Shown here: one piece after another, positions 1 through 7,912 of the stretch | How positions within the stretch are numbered: position 1 is the first letter of the stretch | Layout: every line of letters begins with the position of its first letter | NCBI GenBank assembly: GCA_945876985.1 | Contig: CAMCQX010000007.1 | Coordinates: forward strand, 1-14,714 | From: Chitinophaga pinensis | Lineage (GTDB): Bacteria > Bacteroidota > Bacteroidia > UKL13-3 | Direction of reading: 5' to 3' | DNA: 14,714 bases | Program-made: the position numbers and the translations under genes | Notes under the pieces: generated by a model | Database searches by the model: none | What the model was told of the DNA's origin: nothing | Seen by the model: the letters and a program-made list of their open reading frames with translations, nothing else

Positions 1-3000
1 ATATTAACGCGAGCCATTTTAAAATCATAGAAGACTCCTTGCATTTTTATTTAAAGGAATTAACAGGATTTGAAAAATGTGGTTTACAAATCAAAAAAAT
101 GGCTTGTAAAGCCATCATCTCCCCTACTATTATGGAATTTGCAAACCTCGATTTGCAATTAAATAAAAGTAAAATAAAAGATTATGCTTGTATGAAGTTT
201 GAAAACTACGATAGTTTAGCAAATAATTTTATTAGTAATGTTAAACTATCTGCCAATTTAAAACAAAGCTATATTCATATTTCTGACATTGCTTTTTTTG
301 CACCAATGCTTAATGAGTATAATTACGATGCAGTAATAACCGCAAAATTAAGAGGCACCATTGATAATTTAGATTTAAAAGATGCGCATTTAAAATATGC
401 AAATCATACCCAATTTCATGGGCATGCAAGCATGAATGGTTTACCAAATATTGATCAAACATTTATTGAAATTTTTGCGGATTCAGCTACATCGGTAAAG
501 AAAGAATTAGATAAATTAGCGGGAATGGAATTGCCAAAAGAATTAGAGCGATTTGGCATAATAAAATTTAAAGGAAGTTACACCGGATTCTTTAATGATT
601 TTGTAGCTTATGGTAAATTAGAAACTCCATTTGGAAACATTAGTTCCGATTTAAATATGAAGTTAACGAATGATGCTTTGCAATCAATTTACTCAGGGAA
701 ATTAGACATTATAGACTTTAACTTGGGGGCACTTTTAAATGATACCAAGCAGTATGGAACCTTAAGTTTAACAAGTGAATTAAACGGAAAAGGTTTTGAT
801 GTAAAAACGTTAAAAGCAACAGCAAATACCAATATTCAAAACTTTACCTACAATGGTTATAACTATAAAAATATTGAATTAACGGGTGATTTTGATAGGA
901 AGTATTTCAATGGCAAGCTTCATATTAATGATGAAAACATTGGTTTAAGTTTGGTAGGTAAGATTGATTTAAATAAAAAAATACCATCGTTTTTATTTGA
1001 AACAAATTTAAATCGTGTGAAGCTTAAAACTTTAAATTTATACGATAAAGACTTGATTGTTTCTACCCAAATTAACGGAGATTTTTCGGTTAAAAATATT
1101 GATAAAAACAGCGGTGAAATTAAAATTACAAATACCAATATTGAATACAATAATGCAGAATATGTTTTTGATGAAATAAATATCAAATCGAGTAATGCAG
1201 GAACTTCCAATAGAAAATTAATTTTTAAAAGCGAATTTTTAAACGCTAACATCAACGGAGAATATAATTTTATGAATCTTCAAAAATGTTTCAATAATAT
1301 GCTTTACAAAATTATTCCTGCTTATTTAACACCTTATAAAAATGAAGAAATTACCAATCAAAATTTTGATTATTATTTAAATATAAAAACTACTCAAAAA
1401 CTTTCACCCTTATTTTTCCCTGAAATTGGTATAGAACAAATGGAGCTAAAAGGCAATTTTAGTAATTTCAAAAATAATATTGAAATACTTGGTTTTATAG
1501 AATCGCTAAGAATTGATCAATATTATTTTTCAGAATTAACTTTAAAAACTGACATTAATTCAAACAATACTGCAAAGTTTTTATTTGGAATATCAAAACT
1601 TTCACAACACGATACAACACTTGTAAAAGACTTTGCTATAAAAACCAATATAGCTAATAATAAAGCTAGCTTGGAGGTTTTAGTAGAAGATACAACCAGT
1701 ATTATTTATGCAAACATTCATAGCAGCATTGATTTTTCGCCTCATTTAATAAAGCTAAACTTTAACAAATCAAATATTAATTATAGCCAATCTAATTGGA
1801 ATATTAATCCAAATGGAGTTATAAATTTTTATGATTCAACTATTAAAATAGAACAATTATTATTAAGTAATTCAAACCAATTAATTGGATTAAATGGCAG
1901 GTATGATTTGAATTCAGGTAAAAAAAATGTATTGCTTTCATTGACCGATTTTGATCTAAATAATATCAATTTATTATACCCAAAACTATATATAAACATT
2001 AATGGAAAAGCCAATGGAAACATTACCTATCAATACTTACAAGGGCAAAATGTTATCAATGGAAATATTGGAATCAATAATTTGAAATTAGACAATGATT
2101 CCATTGGTGATTTTGAGTTAACAAGTTCTTTCGATGACAAAAACAAAAGACTTAGTTTTGATGCAAGTACATTAAACGGAAAATTAAAAAATTTAAAAGC
2201 AAATGGATATTGGCTTTTAAACACAAATGCCATTGATGCAAGTATTAGCTTGAATGATGCCAATGTAATTGCTTTTCAGCCTTTTGTAAAAGAATATATT
2301 ACAATTTATGATGGAAAATTAAGTTTAAAAGCTTTGGTTAGTGGTACATTAGACAAACCAGATATAGATGGTTATTTACAAGTAAATGATTTTAAAACTA
2401 AAATAAATTATTTACAAACAATATATAATTGTTCAAGTACCATACATTTTAATAAAAACATATTTGAAATTTCGCCTTTTTACTTGAGTGATATTTATAG
2501 CAATAAAGCGAAAGTTAGCGGAACCATCAATCATCATAATTTCAATGGATTTGATTTTGATATCGGCATCAATAATTTCAAAAATTTAATGGTTTTAAAT
2601 ACTACTAGCAAGGACAATTCATTGTATCACGGAATTGCATTTGGAAGTGGAGATATGACGATAAAAGGTCCGTTAAATGAAGTGGCCTTAAACATAGAAG
2701 CTGAAACCGAAAAAGGCACTAAAGTTGCGATTACTCCATTTGGTGTAAGTGATGGCGAAGATGAAACTTTGATGCATTTTTATTCAAAAGATACCATTAA
2801 TAAAATGGTTGTTAATAGGCAACAAAGTTTAAGTGGATTTTCAATTAATTGCTTAATAAAGGCAAAACCAAATGCTGAAGTTCAAATTATATTTAATGAG
2901 CAAACCGATGATAAAATAAGGGCAAAAGGCATTGGTGATATCAAATTGGAATTAACCAGACAAGGTGCTTTTAATATGTATGGTGAGTATATTGTTAATG

Positions 3001-3824
3001 AAGGTGATTATGTATTTACGGCTTTAAATATTGTTCCAAAAAAGTTTATTTTACAAAAAAGTACTATCAATTGGAGTGGTGATCCACTAAATGCTCAATT
3101 AAATATACTAGGCATTTACAAGGCAAAAGCTACTGTGAGTGAACTTACAGGTTCAATTATAAATAATCAGGGTTCTACATCAAACACCACCGAGCAAAAA
3201 ACAAATGTAGAAGCGCTGATGAATATTCGCGGTACTTTGATACAACCTGATTATAAGTTTGATTTAAACTTCCCAGACGTTGATAATTCAATGAATAGTA
3301 GCAATATTTCGGATTTAAATTTAGCTGTAAATAATTTACGGAAAGAACCTGAAAACATGACTCAGCAAATTATTAGTTTAATTGTTTTTGGAAAATTTAG
3401 CGCTATTAATAACAATTCAAATGCTGGAGGAATAAACAATAATATTGGGGTAAATACTTTATCAGAATTGGCATCTTCTCAAGTTAGTAATATTGTAAAT
3501 AAATACATTCCTAATTTTGATTTGAATTTTGATTTGCAAAACGCTATTGATCCAACAAAAAATAGAAGTGTTATCATTTCAGGTTCTACCAAATGGTTAA
3601 ATAATAAGTTAGAAGTAAAAGGAAGTTTTGCTACTGATAATTCGCAAAATAATATTTTAGCACAATACAATATTTCAAATAATGGCAATATAAAAGCCAG
3701 GGTTTTTAACAGATTTACAACTGACCCTATTTTTAACAGAAACATTACCACACAGGGTATTGGACTTTATTATCGCAAAGAATTTGATAATATAAAAGAC
3801 TTATTTATAAAAAAACAATATTGA
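1..3824 (+). CDS. tamB: TamB/DUF490-family envelope protein, 5'-truncated by window edge
   Basis: The frame is open from the first complete codon at base 3 to the TGA at 3822-3824, giving about 1273 residues with no stop. The true start is therefore upstream, and the TTG at 39 is only an internal leucine. The protein is a monotonous chain of short beta-rich repeats (alternating hydrophobic/polar residues with N, D, G turns), as expected of the AsmA/TamB beta-groove. The conserved C-terminal TamB domain is clear from about base 2640 on: a G-EY-V-EGDYVFTALN segment, then F-L-KSTINWSGDP and a L-I-GIYKAKA strand (about 2980-3130). A final strand set ends in GLYYRKEFDNIKDLF. In the known family, TamB spans the periplasm and assists outer-membrane protein assembly or lipid transport. 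The N-terminal membrane anchor lies outside the window; Bacteroidota members commonly exceed 1400 residues. The stop codon lies in a TGAT unit leading into a tandem repeat. Family call is secure; exact role is inferred. Confidence 0.88.
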   Translation, partial: INASHFKIIEDSLHFYLKELTGFEKCGLQIKKMACKAIISPTIMEFANLDLQLNKSKIKDYACMKFENYDSLANNFISNVKLSANLKQSYIHISDIAFFAPMLNEYNYDAVITAKLRGTIDNLDLKDAHLKYANHTQFHGHASMNGLPNIDQTFIEIFADSATSVKKELDKLAGMELPKELERFGIIKFKGSYTGFFNDFVAYGKLETPFGNISSDLNMKLTNDALQSIYSGKLDIIDFNLGALLNDTKQYGTLSLTSELNGKGFDVKTLKATANTNIQNFTYNGYNYKNIELTGDFDRKYFNGKLHINDENIGLSLVGKIDLNKKIPSFLFETNLNRVKLKTLNLYDKDLIVSTQINGDFSVKNIDKNSGEIKITNTNIEYNNAEYVFDEINIKSSNAGTSNRKLIFKSEFLNANINGEYNFMNLQKCFNNMLYKIIPAYLTPYKNEEITNQNFDYYLNIKTTQKLSPLFFPEIGIEQMELKGNFSNFKNNIEILGFIESLRIDQYYFSELTLKTDINSNNTAKFLFGISKLSQHDTTLVKDFAIKTNIANNKASLEVLVEDTTSIIYANIHSSIDFSPHLIKLNFNKSNINYSQSNWNINPNGVINFYDSTIKIEQLLLSNSNQLIGLNGRYDLNSGKKNVLLSLTDFDLNNINLLYPKLYININGKANGNITYQYLQGQNVINGNIGINNLKLDNDSIGDFELTSSFDDKNKRLSFDASTLNGKLKNLKANGYWLLNTNAIDASISLNDANVIAFQPFVKEYITIYDGKLSLKALVSGTLDKPDIDGYLQVNDFKTKINYLQTIYNCSSTIHFNKNIFEISPFYLSDIYSNKAKVSGTINHHNFNGFDFDIGINNFKNLMVLNTTSKDNSLYHGIAFGSGDMTIKGPLNEVALNIEAETEKGTKVAITPFGVSDGEDETLMHFYSKDTINKMVVNRQQSLSGFSINCLIKAKPNAEVQIIFNEQTDDKIRAKGIGDIKLELTRQGAFNMYGEYIVNEGDYVFTALNIVPKKFILQKSTINWSGDPLNAQLNILGIYKAKATVSELTGSIINNQGSTSNTTEQKTNVEALMNIRGTLIQPDYKFDLNFPDVDNSMNSSNISDLNLAVNNLRKEPENMTQQIISLIVFGKFSAINNNSNAGGINNNIGVNTLSELASSQVSNIVNKYIPNFDLNFDLQNAIDPTKNRSVIISGSTKWLNNKLEVKGSFATDNSQNNILAQYNISNNGNIKARVFNRFTTDPIFNRNITTQGIGLYYRKEFDNIKDLFIKKQY

Positions 3825-3825
3825 T

Positions 3826-3865
3826 TGATTTGTTGATTTGTTGATTGATTGATTGATTGATTGAT
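3826..3865. repeat. Tandem 8-bp repeat, consensus TGATTKRT, five units
   Basis: Five back-to-back 8-bp units are present: TGATTTGT twice, then TGATTGAT three times. A half unit TGAT at 3822-3825 precedes them and contains the tamB TGA stop codon. The array fills most of the gap between the convergent tamB and M20D genes. The same unit family recurs at 7737-7808. No hairpin-type terminator is visible in this gap. Confidence 0.85.
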
Positions 3866-3892
3866 AAAATTGGAATACTAAAAAAAATTCAA

Positions 3893-5092
3893 TTAGTTTT
3901 GTGCTAGTTCACAAATAGCCAAATAGGCCATTAAGCCACTTCCTATTTCTAATGCATCTTCATCAATATCAAACGTAGGTGTATGAACAGATGAAACAAT
4001 TCCTTTATCTTCATTTCTAGTGCCTAATCGGTAAAAGCAAGCTGGAATAATTTGACTGTAATAAGCAAAATCTTCTGCAGCCATCCAAATATCTAAATCA
4101 AGAACATTTTCAGTTCCTAAAAACTCAATTGCATGTTGCTTTGCTTTGCCAGTTAAAGTTTCATCATTGTATAAAAAAGGATAACCTTTTCTTACTTCAA
4201 ATTCACATTTTCCTCCCATGCTTTCAGCAATCATGGTGGCCATTTTTACCATTTTATCGTGAGCTTCTAATCTCCATTTTTCATCCAAGGTTCTAAATGT
4301 TCCTTCCATAGTTACTTCATTTGGAATTACATTTGTGGCTCCATTAGCTATCACTTTTCCAAACGATAAAACACTTGGGATAATTGGTGAACTCACTCTA
4401 CTTATTATTTGCTGTAACGAAATAATTATTTGTGCTGCAATCACAACTGGATCAATATTTAATTGTGGCATGGCACCATGACCACCTTTACCAATAACTT
4501 TTACATACAATTCATCGGTACTGGCCATATATAAACCACTTTTAAAACCAACTTTTCCAACAGGAATTAATGGCATTACATGTTGACCAATAATTGCAAT
4601 TGCATCAGGATTTTTCAAAACACCTTCTTTTATCATCATACTTGCACCGCCAGGTAATTTTTCCTCACCAGGTTGAAAAATTAATTTGATAGTTCCTTCG
4701 AATTCGTTTCTTAAACTAAAAAGTATTTGAGCAGCACCAAGCAAACATGAAGTGTGTACGTCATGTCCGCAAGCGTGCATTACACCTTCATTTTTTGACT
4801 TATAAGCTACATTATTAAGCTCTTTAATTGGCAATGCGTCCATATCTGCTCGCAAAGCAATGGTTTTAATTGAAGGATTTTTTCCTTCAATTAAAGCAAC
4901 TAAACCAGTATTTGCTTTATGCTCAATTTTTGAAATTCCAATATTTTCTAAAGCAATTTTTACATATTTACTTGTTTCAAATTCTTGGAACGAAAGTTCA
5001 GGATTAGCATGCAAATGATGTCTAGTATCTATAATGTTTTTATTGTTTATTTTAGATAAATTTTTAATGGATTCAATTAAAATGCTATTCAT
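3893..5092 (-). CDS. M20D-family amidohydrolase (N-acyl-amino-acid/hippurate hydrolase type)
   Basis: This 399-residue protein has the full length of the M20D zinc amidohydrolases, which cleave N-acyl, N-acetyl or benzoyl groups from amino acids. Visible motifs in order are RHHLHANPELSFQE (24-37), RADMDALP (81-88), HACGHDVHT (106-114, with metal-ligand positions Cys108 and His110), FQPGEE (139-144, catalytic/ligand glutamates), GQH (His171), the lid-domain GGHGAMP (203-209), AAEDFAYY (338-345) and VHTPTFD (His370). All expected metal ligands are present, so it should be active. There is no signal peptide, so it is probably cytoplasmic. The ATG at 5090-5092 gives the conserved N-terminus; there is no Shine-Dalgarno sequence. 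It starts 91 nt after the THX/tRNA terminator and is probably transcribed separately. The family includes hippuricase, IAA-amino-acid hydrolases and aminoacylase-like enzymes; substrate cannot be read from sequence. Confidence 0.93.
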   Translation of the reverse strand: MNSILIESIKNLSKINNKNIIDTRHHLHANPELSFQEFETSKYVKIALENIGISKIEHKANTGLVALIEGKNPSIKTIALRADMDALPIKELNNVAYKSKNEGVMHACGHDVHTSCLLGAAQILFSLRNEFEGTIKLIFQPGEEKLPGGASMMIKEGVLKNPDAIAIIGQHVMPLIPVGKVGFKSGLYMASTDELYVKVIGKGGHGAMPQLNIDPVVIAAQIIISLQQIISRVSSPIIPSVLSFGKVIANGATNVIPNEVTMEGTFRTLDEKWRLEAHDKMVKMATMIAESMGGKCEFEVRKGYPFLYNDETLTGKAKQHAIEFLGTENVLDLDIWMAAEDFAYYSQIIPACFYRLGTRNEDKGIVSSVHTPTFDIDEDALEIGSGLMAYLAICELAQN

Positions 5093-5183
5093 TTTGTGAG
5101 TTATTAGTTTTCAATTTTAGTAAAAAATAATTTCAAATGGTGAGATTTTTTTTAATATATAATAATTTCTAATTGGGTAAAAC

Positions 5184-5223
5184 AAAAAAATCAGCATTTA
5201 ATTTATAAAATGCTGATTTTTTT
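5184..5223 (-). terminator. Intrinsic terminator after the THX-tRNA-Leu unit
   Basis: A perfect 9-bp stem (TCAGCATTT at 5191-5199 pairing with AAATGCTGA at 5208-5216) closes an 8-nt loop. It is flanked by seven A on the left and seven T on the right, so it is symmetric and could work in either direction. It begins one base past the 3' end of the tRNA in the minus direction, exactly where that transcript should end. Confidence 0.85.
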
Positions 5224-5224
5224 G

Positions 5225-5308
5225 TACTCCGGAAGAGATTCGAACTCTCACACCTTTGCAAGCACCACCCCCTCAAGGTGGCGTGTCTACCAATTCCACC
5301 ACCGAAGC
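5225..5308 (-). tRNA. tRNA-Leu, anticodon GAG
   Basis: An 84-nt class II tRNA is read on the minus strand. The acceptor 5' strand GCTTCGG (5308 down to 5302) pairs with CCGGAGT, and A73 is the discriminator at 5225. The D-arm has the bacterial leucine form GTGGAATTGGTAGACAC. The anticodon stem CCACC/GGTGG holds the loop TTGAGGG, with anticodon GAG at 5272-5274, so it reads CUC and CUU. A long variable arm and the T-loop TTCGAAT follow. CCA is not encoded (bases after A73 are CAA), so it must be added enzymatically. Acceptor pairs 1-72 and 4-69 are G.U wobbles. It lies 6 nt behind the THX stop codon and immediately before a terminator, so it is probably processed from a shared transcript. Confidence 0.95.
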
Positions 5309-5314
5309 ATAAGC

Positions 5315-5446
5315 TTAAGCTGCTACTGCCGCTGCTACTTTTGTATGAATTCTGTTTTTAGCAGATAACGCTCTTTTGCTACGTAATTTACCAAAACTTT
5401 TGTTTTTCATTTTTCCTTTTTTTGTTCTTAAATCGCCTTTTCCCAT
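5315..5446 (-). CDS. Small ribosomal subunit protein THX (bTHX)
   Basis: This is a 43-codon gene on the minus strand, from ATG at 5444-5446 to TAA at 5315-5317. The product begins MGKGDLRTKKGK and continues with a SFGKLRSK segment (17-24). That matches the known THX pattern MGKGD-x-x-T-x-x-GK...(S/T)(F/Y)GK-x-R. THX binds at the top of the 30S head and is strongly basic, as here. The first 26 residues cover the whole of the short Thermus-type protein; the remainder is a basic and then alanine-rich tail ending KVAAAVAA. The usual RP after GK-x is RS here. A consensus Bacteroidota promoter lies 33 nt upstream, the mRNA leader is short, and tRNA-Leu follows after 6 nt. Identification rests on motif match only, but the motif and codon pattern are convincing. 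Confidence 0.87.
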   Translation of the reverse strand: MGKGDLRTKKGKMKNKSFGKLRSKRALSAKNRIHTKVAAAVAA

Positions 5447-5478
5447 TTTGTCTAATCGTTTAAATATTTTCTATTGGG

Positions 5479-5508
5479 CAAATATAATAAAATTAACCAC
5501 CTGACAAA
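5479..5508 (-). promoter_or_regulatory. Bacteroidota-type promoter for THX-tRNA-Leu
   Basis: On the minus strand TTTG (5505-5508) is followed after 18 nt by TATATTTG (5479-5486). This is an exact match to the known TTTG / TAnnTTTG consensus of the Bacteroidota primary sigma factor at near-normal spacing. It predicts a start site about 25-30 nt before the THX ATG. Confidence 0.65.
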
Positions 5509-5658
5509 CCTTAAAATACAAATTGATTGGTTTTAATAAAAACGATACAATTGGTAAATTTACAAATCAAGTTCTGCTGAATAAAATTTATAATGTGCTT
5601 ATTTTTAACATTTCAAATTTATTTTAATGTTTACAAACAAATATATCCCATATTCATT

Positions 5659-5666
5659 TATTTTTG
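5659..5666 (+). promoter_or_regulatory. Possible -7 box for the epimerase-dprA operon
   Basis: TATTTTTG matches TAnnTTTG and lies about 70 nt before the epimerase ATG, in the 291-nt divergent region between THX and the epimerase. No TTTG is seen at the expected -33 distance, and the region is very AT-rich, so this is a weak call. I see nothing else identifiable between 5509 and 5737. Confidence 0.3.
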
Positions 5667-5737
5667 AAGTTGTAATTATTAAAAAAAAAGACATTTATTC
5701 TAATTTCGAATGGGTGTTTTAAGTCTTCAAAATTTTT

Positions 5738-6619
5738 ATGGACAATCAATTTTTCATTATAAATAATCAATTTTTAAGTATTTCTGTAAATAAAAATGGA
5801 GCTGAACTTGCATCTGTTATGCAATTAGATAATCAATTTGAGTTTATATGGAATGCAAATCCTACTGTTTGGAACCGACATGCACCAGTGCTTTTTCCCA
5901 TTGTTGGTAAATTGAAAAATAATAAAATTTCAATCAACGGAATTTTATATGAAATGAATCAACATGGTTTTGCCCGTGATAGTAATTTTGAATTGGTAAA
6001 TAAAACTGAAAAATCAATGACTTTTTTATTACAATCTAGTTTCGAAACACTTGAAAAGTATCCGTTTGAATTCCAATTTTATATTAATTATAGCTTTACT
6101 GAAATTAACAATCAACTGAAAATTACTTATAAAATTGCAAATAATTCAAATGTTGAAATGCCTTTTAGTATTGGTGCTCACCCTGGATTTAAACTTCCTA
6201 TTCCCGATTTAAATCAATATGATTTAAATTTTTACAGTTTAAATCATATTGAAAGACATTTGCTGGTGGATGGATTATTTAATAACGAAACAGAAAATAT
6301 AAAATTAGAAAATCATTTTTTAAAACTGAATCCTGATTTGTTTGACAAAGATGCCATTGTAATTAAGAATTGTAACTCTAAAAAAATTGCTTTAAAGCAC
6401 CAATCTTCAAATTATGAAGTAAGTTGTGAATTCAATGATTTTAATGATTTAGGGATTTGGGCTAAAAAAGGAAATCAAGCATTTATTTGTTTGGAACCTT
6501 GGCTTGGTTATTCAGATAATATAGACTCTGACGGTGAAATAAATAATAAAAAAGGTATTATTAAATTAGCAGTAAATGAAACATTTGAAGCTTCTTATTT
6601 CTTAAACTTTAATAGTTAA
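5738..6619 (+). CDS. Aldose-1-epimerase (mutarotase) family protein, LacX type
   Basis: This 293-residue protein of the galactose-mutarotase superfamily has a length and motif set closest to the LacX-like subgroup. Visible signatures are NKNGAEL (18-24), the RHAPVLFPIVGKL stretch (47-59), QHGFARD (75-81, His76), the catalytic-type GAHPGF (147-151, His148) and CLEPWLGYSDN (251-261, with Glu253 as the likely general base). The superfamily interconverts alpha and beta anomers of aldoses; LacX-type members have poorly defined substrates, so a specific sugar should not be assumed. There is no signal peptide, so it is probably cytoplasmic. The start is supported by the conserved N-terminal strand; no Shine-Dalgarno sequence is seen. 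dprA starts 3 nt after its stop codon, which implies one transcript and probably translational coupling, although no functional link to DNA uptake is obvious. Confidence 0.88.
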   Translation: MDNQFFIINNQFLSISVNKNGAELASVMQLDNQFEFIWNANPTVWNRHAPVLFPIVGKLKNNKISINGILYEMNQHGFARDSNFELVNKTEKSMTFLLQSSFETLEKYPFEFQFYINYSFTEINNQLKITYKIANNSNVEMPFSIGAHPGFKLPIPDLNQYDLNFYSLNHIERHLLVDGLFNNETENIKLENHFLKLNPDLFDKDAIVIKNCNSKKIALKHQSSNYEVSCEFNDFNDLGIWAKKGNQAFICLEPWLGYSDNIDSDGEINNKKGIIKLAVNETFEASYFLNFNS

Positions 6620-6622
6620 ATA

Positions 6623-7732
6623 ATGAATATAAGTAACGAACTTTTATATCAAATTGCTATTAAACAAATTCCAAATGTGGGGAATGTTACAGCAAAAATA
6701 CTGATTAGCTATTGTGGTGGCGTTCAAAATGTGTTTAAACAAAGTAAATCAAAACTGCTTAAAATTCCGGGAATAGGTGAAACTACTGCTTCGAGTATTG
6801 CAGGATTTAAAGATTTTCAAAGAGCTGAAGATGAATTAATTTTTATAGAAAAAAATAATATCAAGCCTATTTTTTATTTAGACACAGATTATCCAACCAG
6901 ACTAAAAGACATTGAAGATGCACCATTACTTTTATTTTATAAAGGAAATGCCAATTTAAATGCTCCTAAAATAGTTTCAGTAATTGGAACAAGAAACGCA
7001 ACTGAATATGGCAAATCATTTACCGATAAATTAATAGAAGAATTAAAACCCACAGGCGCATTAATTCTAAGTGGTTTGGCTTATGGAATAGATTACCAAA
7101 GCCATAAAGCAGCTGTTCAGCATGGTTTACCAACGGTTGGTGTTGTAGCACATGGATTAGATGAAATGTACCCAAGAGACCATTCAACTATTGCAAAGCA
7201 AATGATAGAAAATGGCGGAATTTTGTCGGAATATTTAAGTAAAACTAAAGCCGATCCAGCTAATTTTCCAACAAGAAATAGAATTGTTGCAGGCATGTGC
7301 GATGTATTAGTTGTGGTAGAAACAGCTAGCAGAGGCGGTTCAATGATTACGGTAGAAATTGCCAATTCATATAACAAAGATATTATGGCTTTACCTGGTA
7401 GAATGAATGATAAATTTTCTCAAGGTTGTAACTATTTAATAAAATCAAATAAGGCTAGTATGATCACAAAATCTGCTGATTTATTAGAGTTAATGAATTG
7501 GGATATTGACACTAAAAATAATAAGAAATCGAAACAACAAATTTTATTATTAGATTTAGATGAAGACGATACGAAAATTATAAATTATATCAAGCAAAAA
7601 ACTAAAATTGATATTGATGGAATTTCATTTGATTTAGGATTTGAAAATGGCTTTTTATCATACAAATTACTTGAACTAGAATTTAAAGGCGTAATCAGAG
7701 CTTTGCCAGGTAAAATTTATGAAATAGCTTAG
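6623..7732 (+). CDS. dprA: DNA-processing protein DprA (Smf)
   Basis: This 369-residue protein has the complete DprA layout. The N-terminal helix-hairpin-helix region includes IPNVGNVTAK (16-25) and IPGIGETTA (48-56). The Rossmann-like core has SVIGTRNATEYG (119-130), LSGLAYGIDYQSHKAA (149-164), the VVAHGLDEMYP segment (174-184), GGILSEY (198-204), FPTRNRIVAG (215-224) and ASRGGSMIT (235-243). The C-terminal winged-helix domain runs from about 312 to 369. DprA binds incoming single-stranded DNA and loads RecA during natural transformation; it is widely conserved also in species not known to be competent. It follows the epimerase after only 3 nt, so it has no promoter of its own nearby. An 8-bp tandem array begins 4 nt after its TAG stop. 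Confidence 0.96.
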   Translation: MNISNELLYQIAIKQIPNVGNVTAKILISYCGGVQNVFKQSKSKLLKIPGIGETTASSIAGFKDFQRAEDELIFIEKNNIKPIFYLDTDYPTRLKDIEDAPLLLFYKGNANLNAPKIVSVIGTRNATEYGKSFTDKLIEELKPTGALILSGLAYGIDYQSHKAAVQHGLPTVGVVAHGLDEMYPRDHSTIAKQMIENGGILSEYLSKTKADPANFPTRNRIVAGMCDVLVVVETASRGGSMITVEIANSYNKDIMALPGRMNDKFSQGCNYLIKSNKASMITKSADLLELMNWDIDTKNNKKSKQQILLLDLDEDDTKIINYIKQKTKIDIDGISFDLGFENGFLSYKLLELEFKGVIRALPGKIYEIA

Positions 7733-7736
7733 CGGT

Positions 7737-7808
7737 TGATTTATTGATTTGTTGATTTAGTGATTTATTGATTGGTTGATTTAGTGATTGGTTGATTGGT
7801 TGATTTGA
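7737..7808. repeat. Tandem 8-bp repeat, nine units, consensus TGATTKRK
   Basis: Nine contiguous units stay in strict 8-bp register: TGATTTAT, TGATTTGT, TGATTTAG, TGATTTAT, TGATTGGT, TGATTTAG, TGATTGGT, TGATTGGT and TGATTTGA. The array starts 4 nt after the dprA stop. It belongs to the same repeat family as 3826-3865 and shares the exact unit TGATTTGT. The linker that follows (7809-7832) contains the 8-bp palindrome GATGCATC at 7818-7825. Confidence 0.9.
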
Positions 7809-7832
7809 ATTTATCCCGATGCATCAAGTTTT

Positions 7833-7912
7833 TAATCTTTTAATTTTTGTAATCTTTTAATTTTGTAATCTTTTAATTTTGTAATCTTTTAATTTTCCAA
7901 TCTTTTAATTTA
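7833..7912. repeat. Tandem 16-17-bp repeat before folC, about five units, consensus TAATCTTTTAATTTTG
   Basis: Units lie at 7833-7849, 7850-7865, 7866-7881 and 7882-7898, with a degenerate fifth from 7899. Units two and three are identical. The array ends in a run of ten A (7912-7921) whose last A is the first base of the folC ATG. Units two and three each end in TAATTTTG, a match to the TAnnTTTG promoter box (7858-7865 and 7874-7881), although without a TTTG at the -33 distance. Confidence 0.88.

Noticed and set aside
39..41. TTG as the start of the tamB gene
   Set aside because: The frame is open to base 3 with residues that fit the protein, so this is an internal leucine and the gene begins upstream of the window.
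920..3751. Four minus-strand open frames inside tamB (920-1255, 1829-2023, 2030-2263, 3479-3751)
   Set aside because: They are hydrophobic mirror images of the beta-rich AT-rich coding strand, with no motifs; tamB is clearly the real gene.
7737..7912. CRISPR-like array
   Set aside because: The units are 8 bp and 16-17 bp and directly contiguous, without spacers, and no cas genes are present. These are simple tandem repeats.
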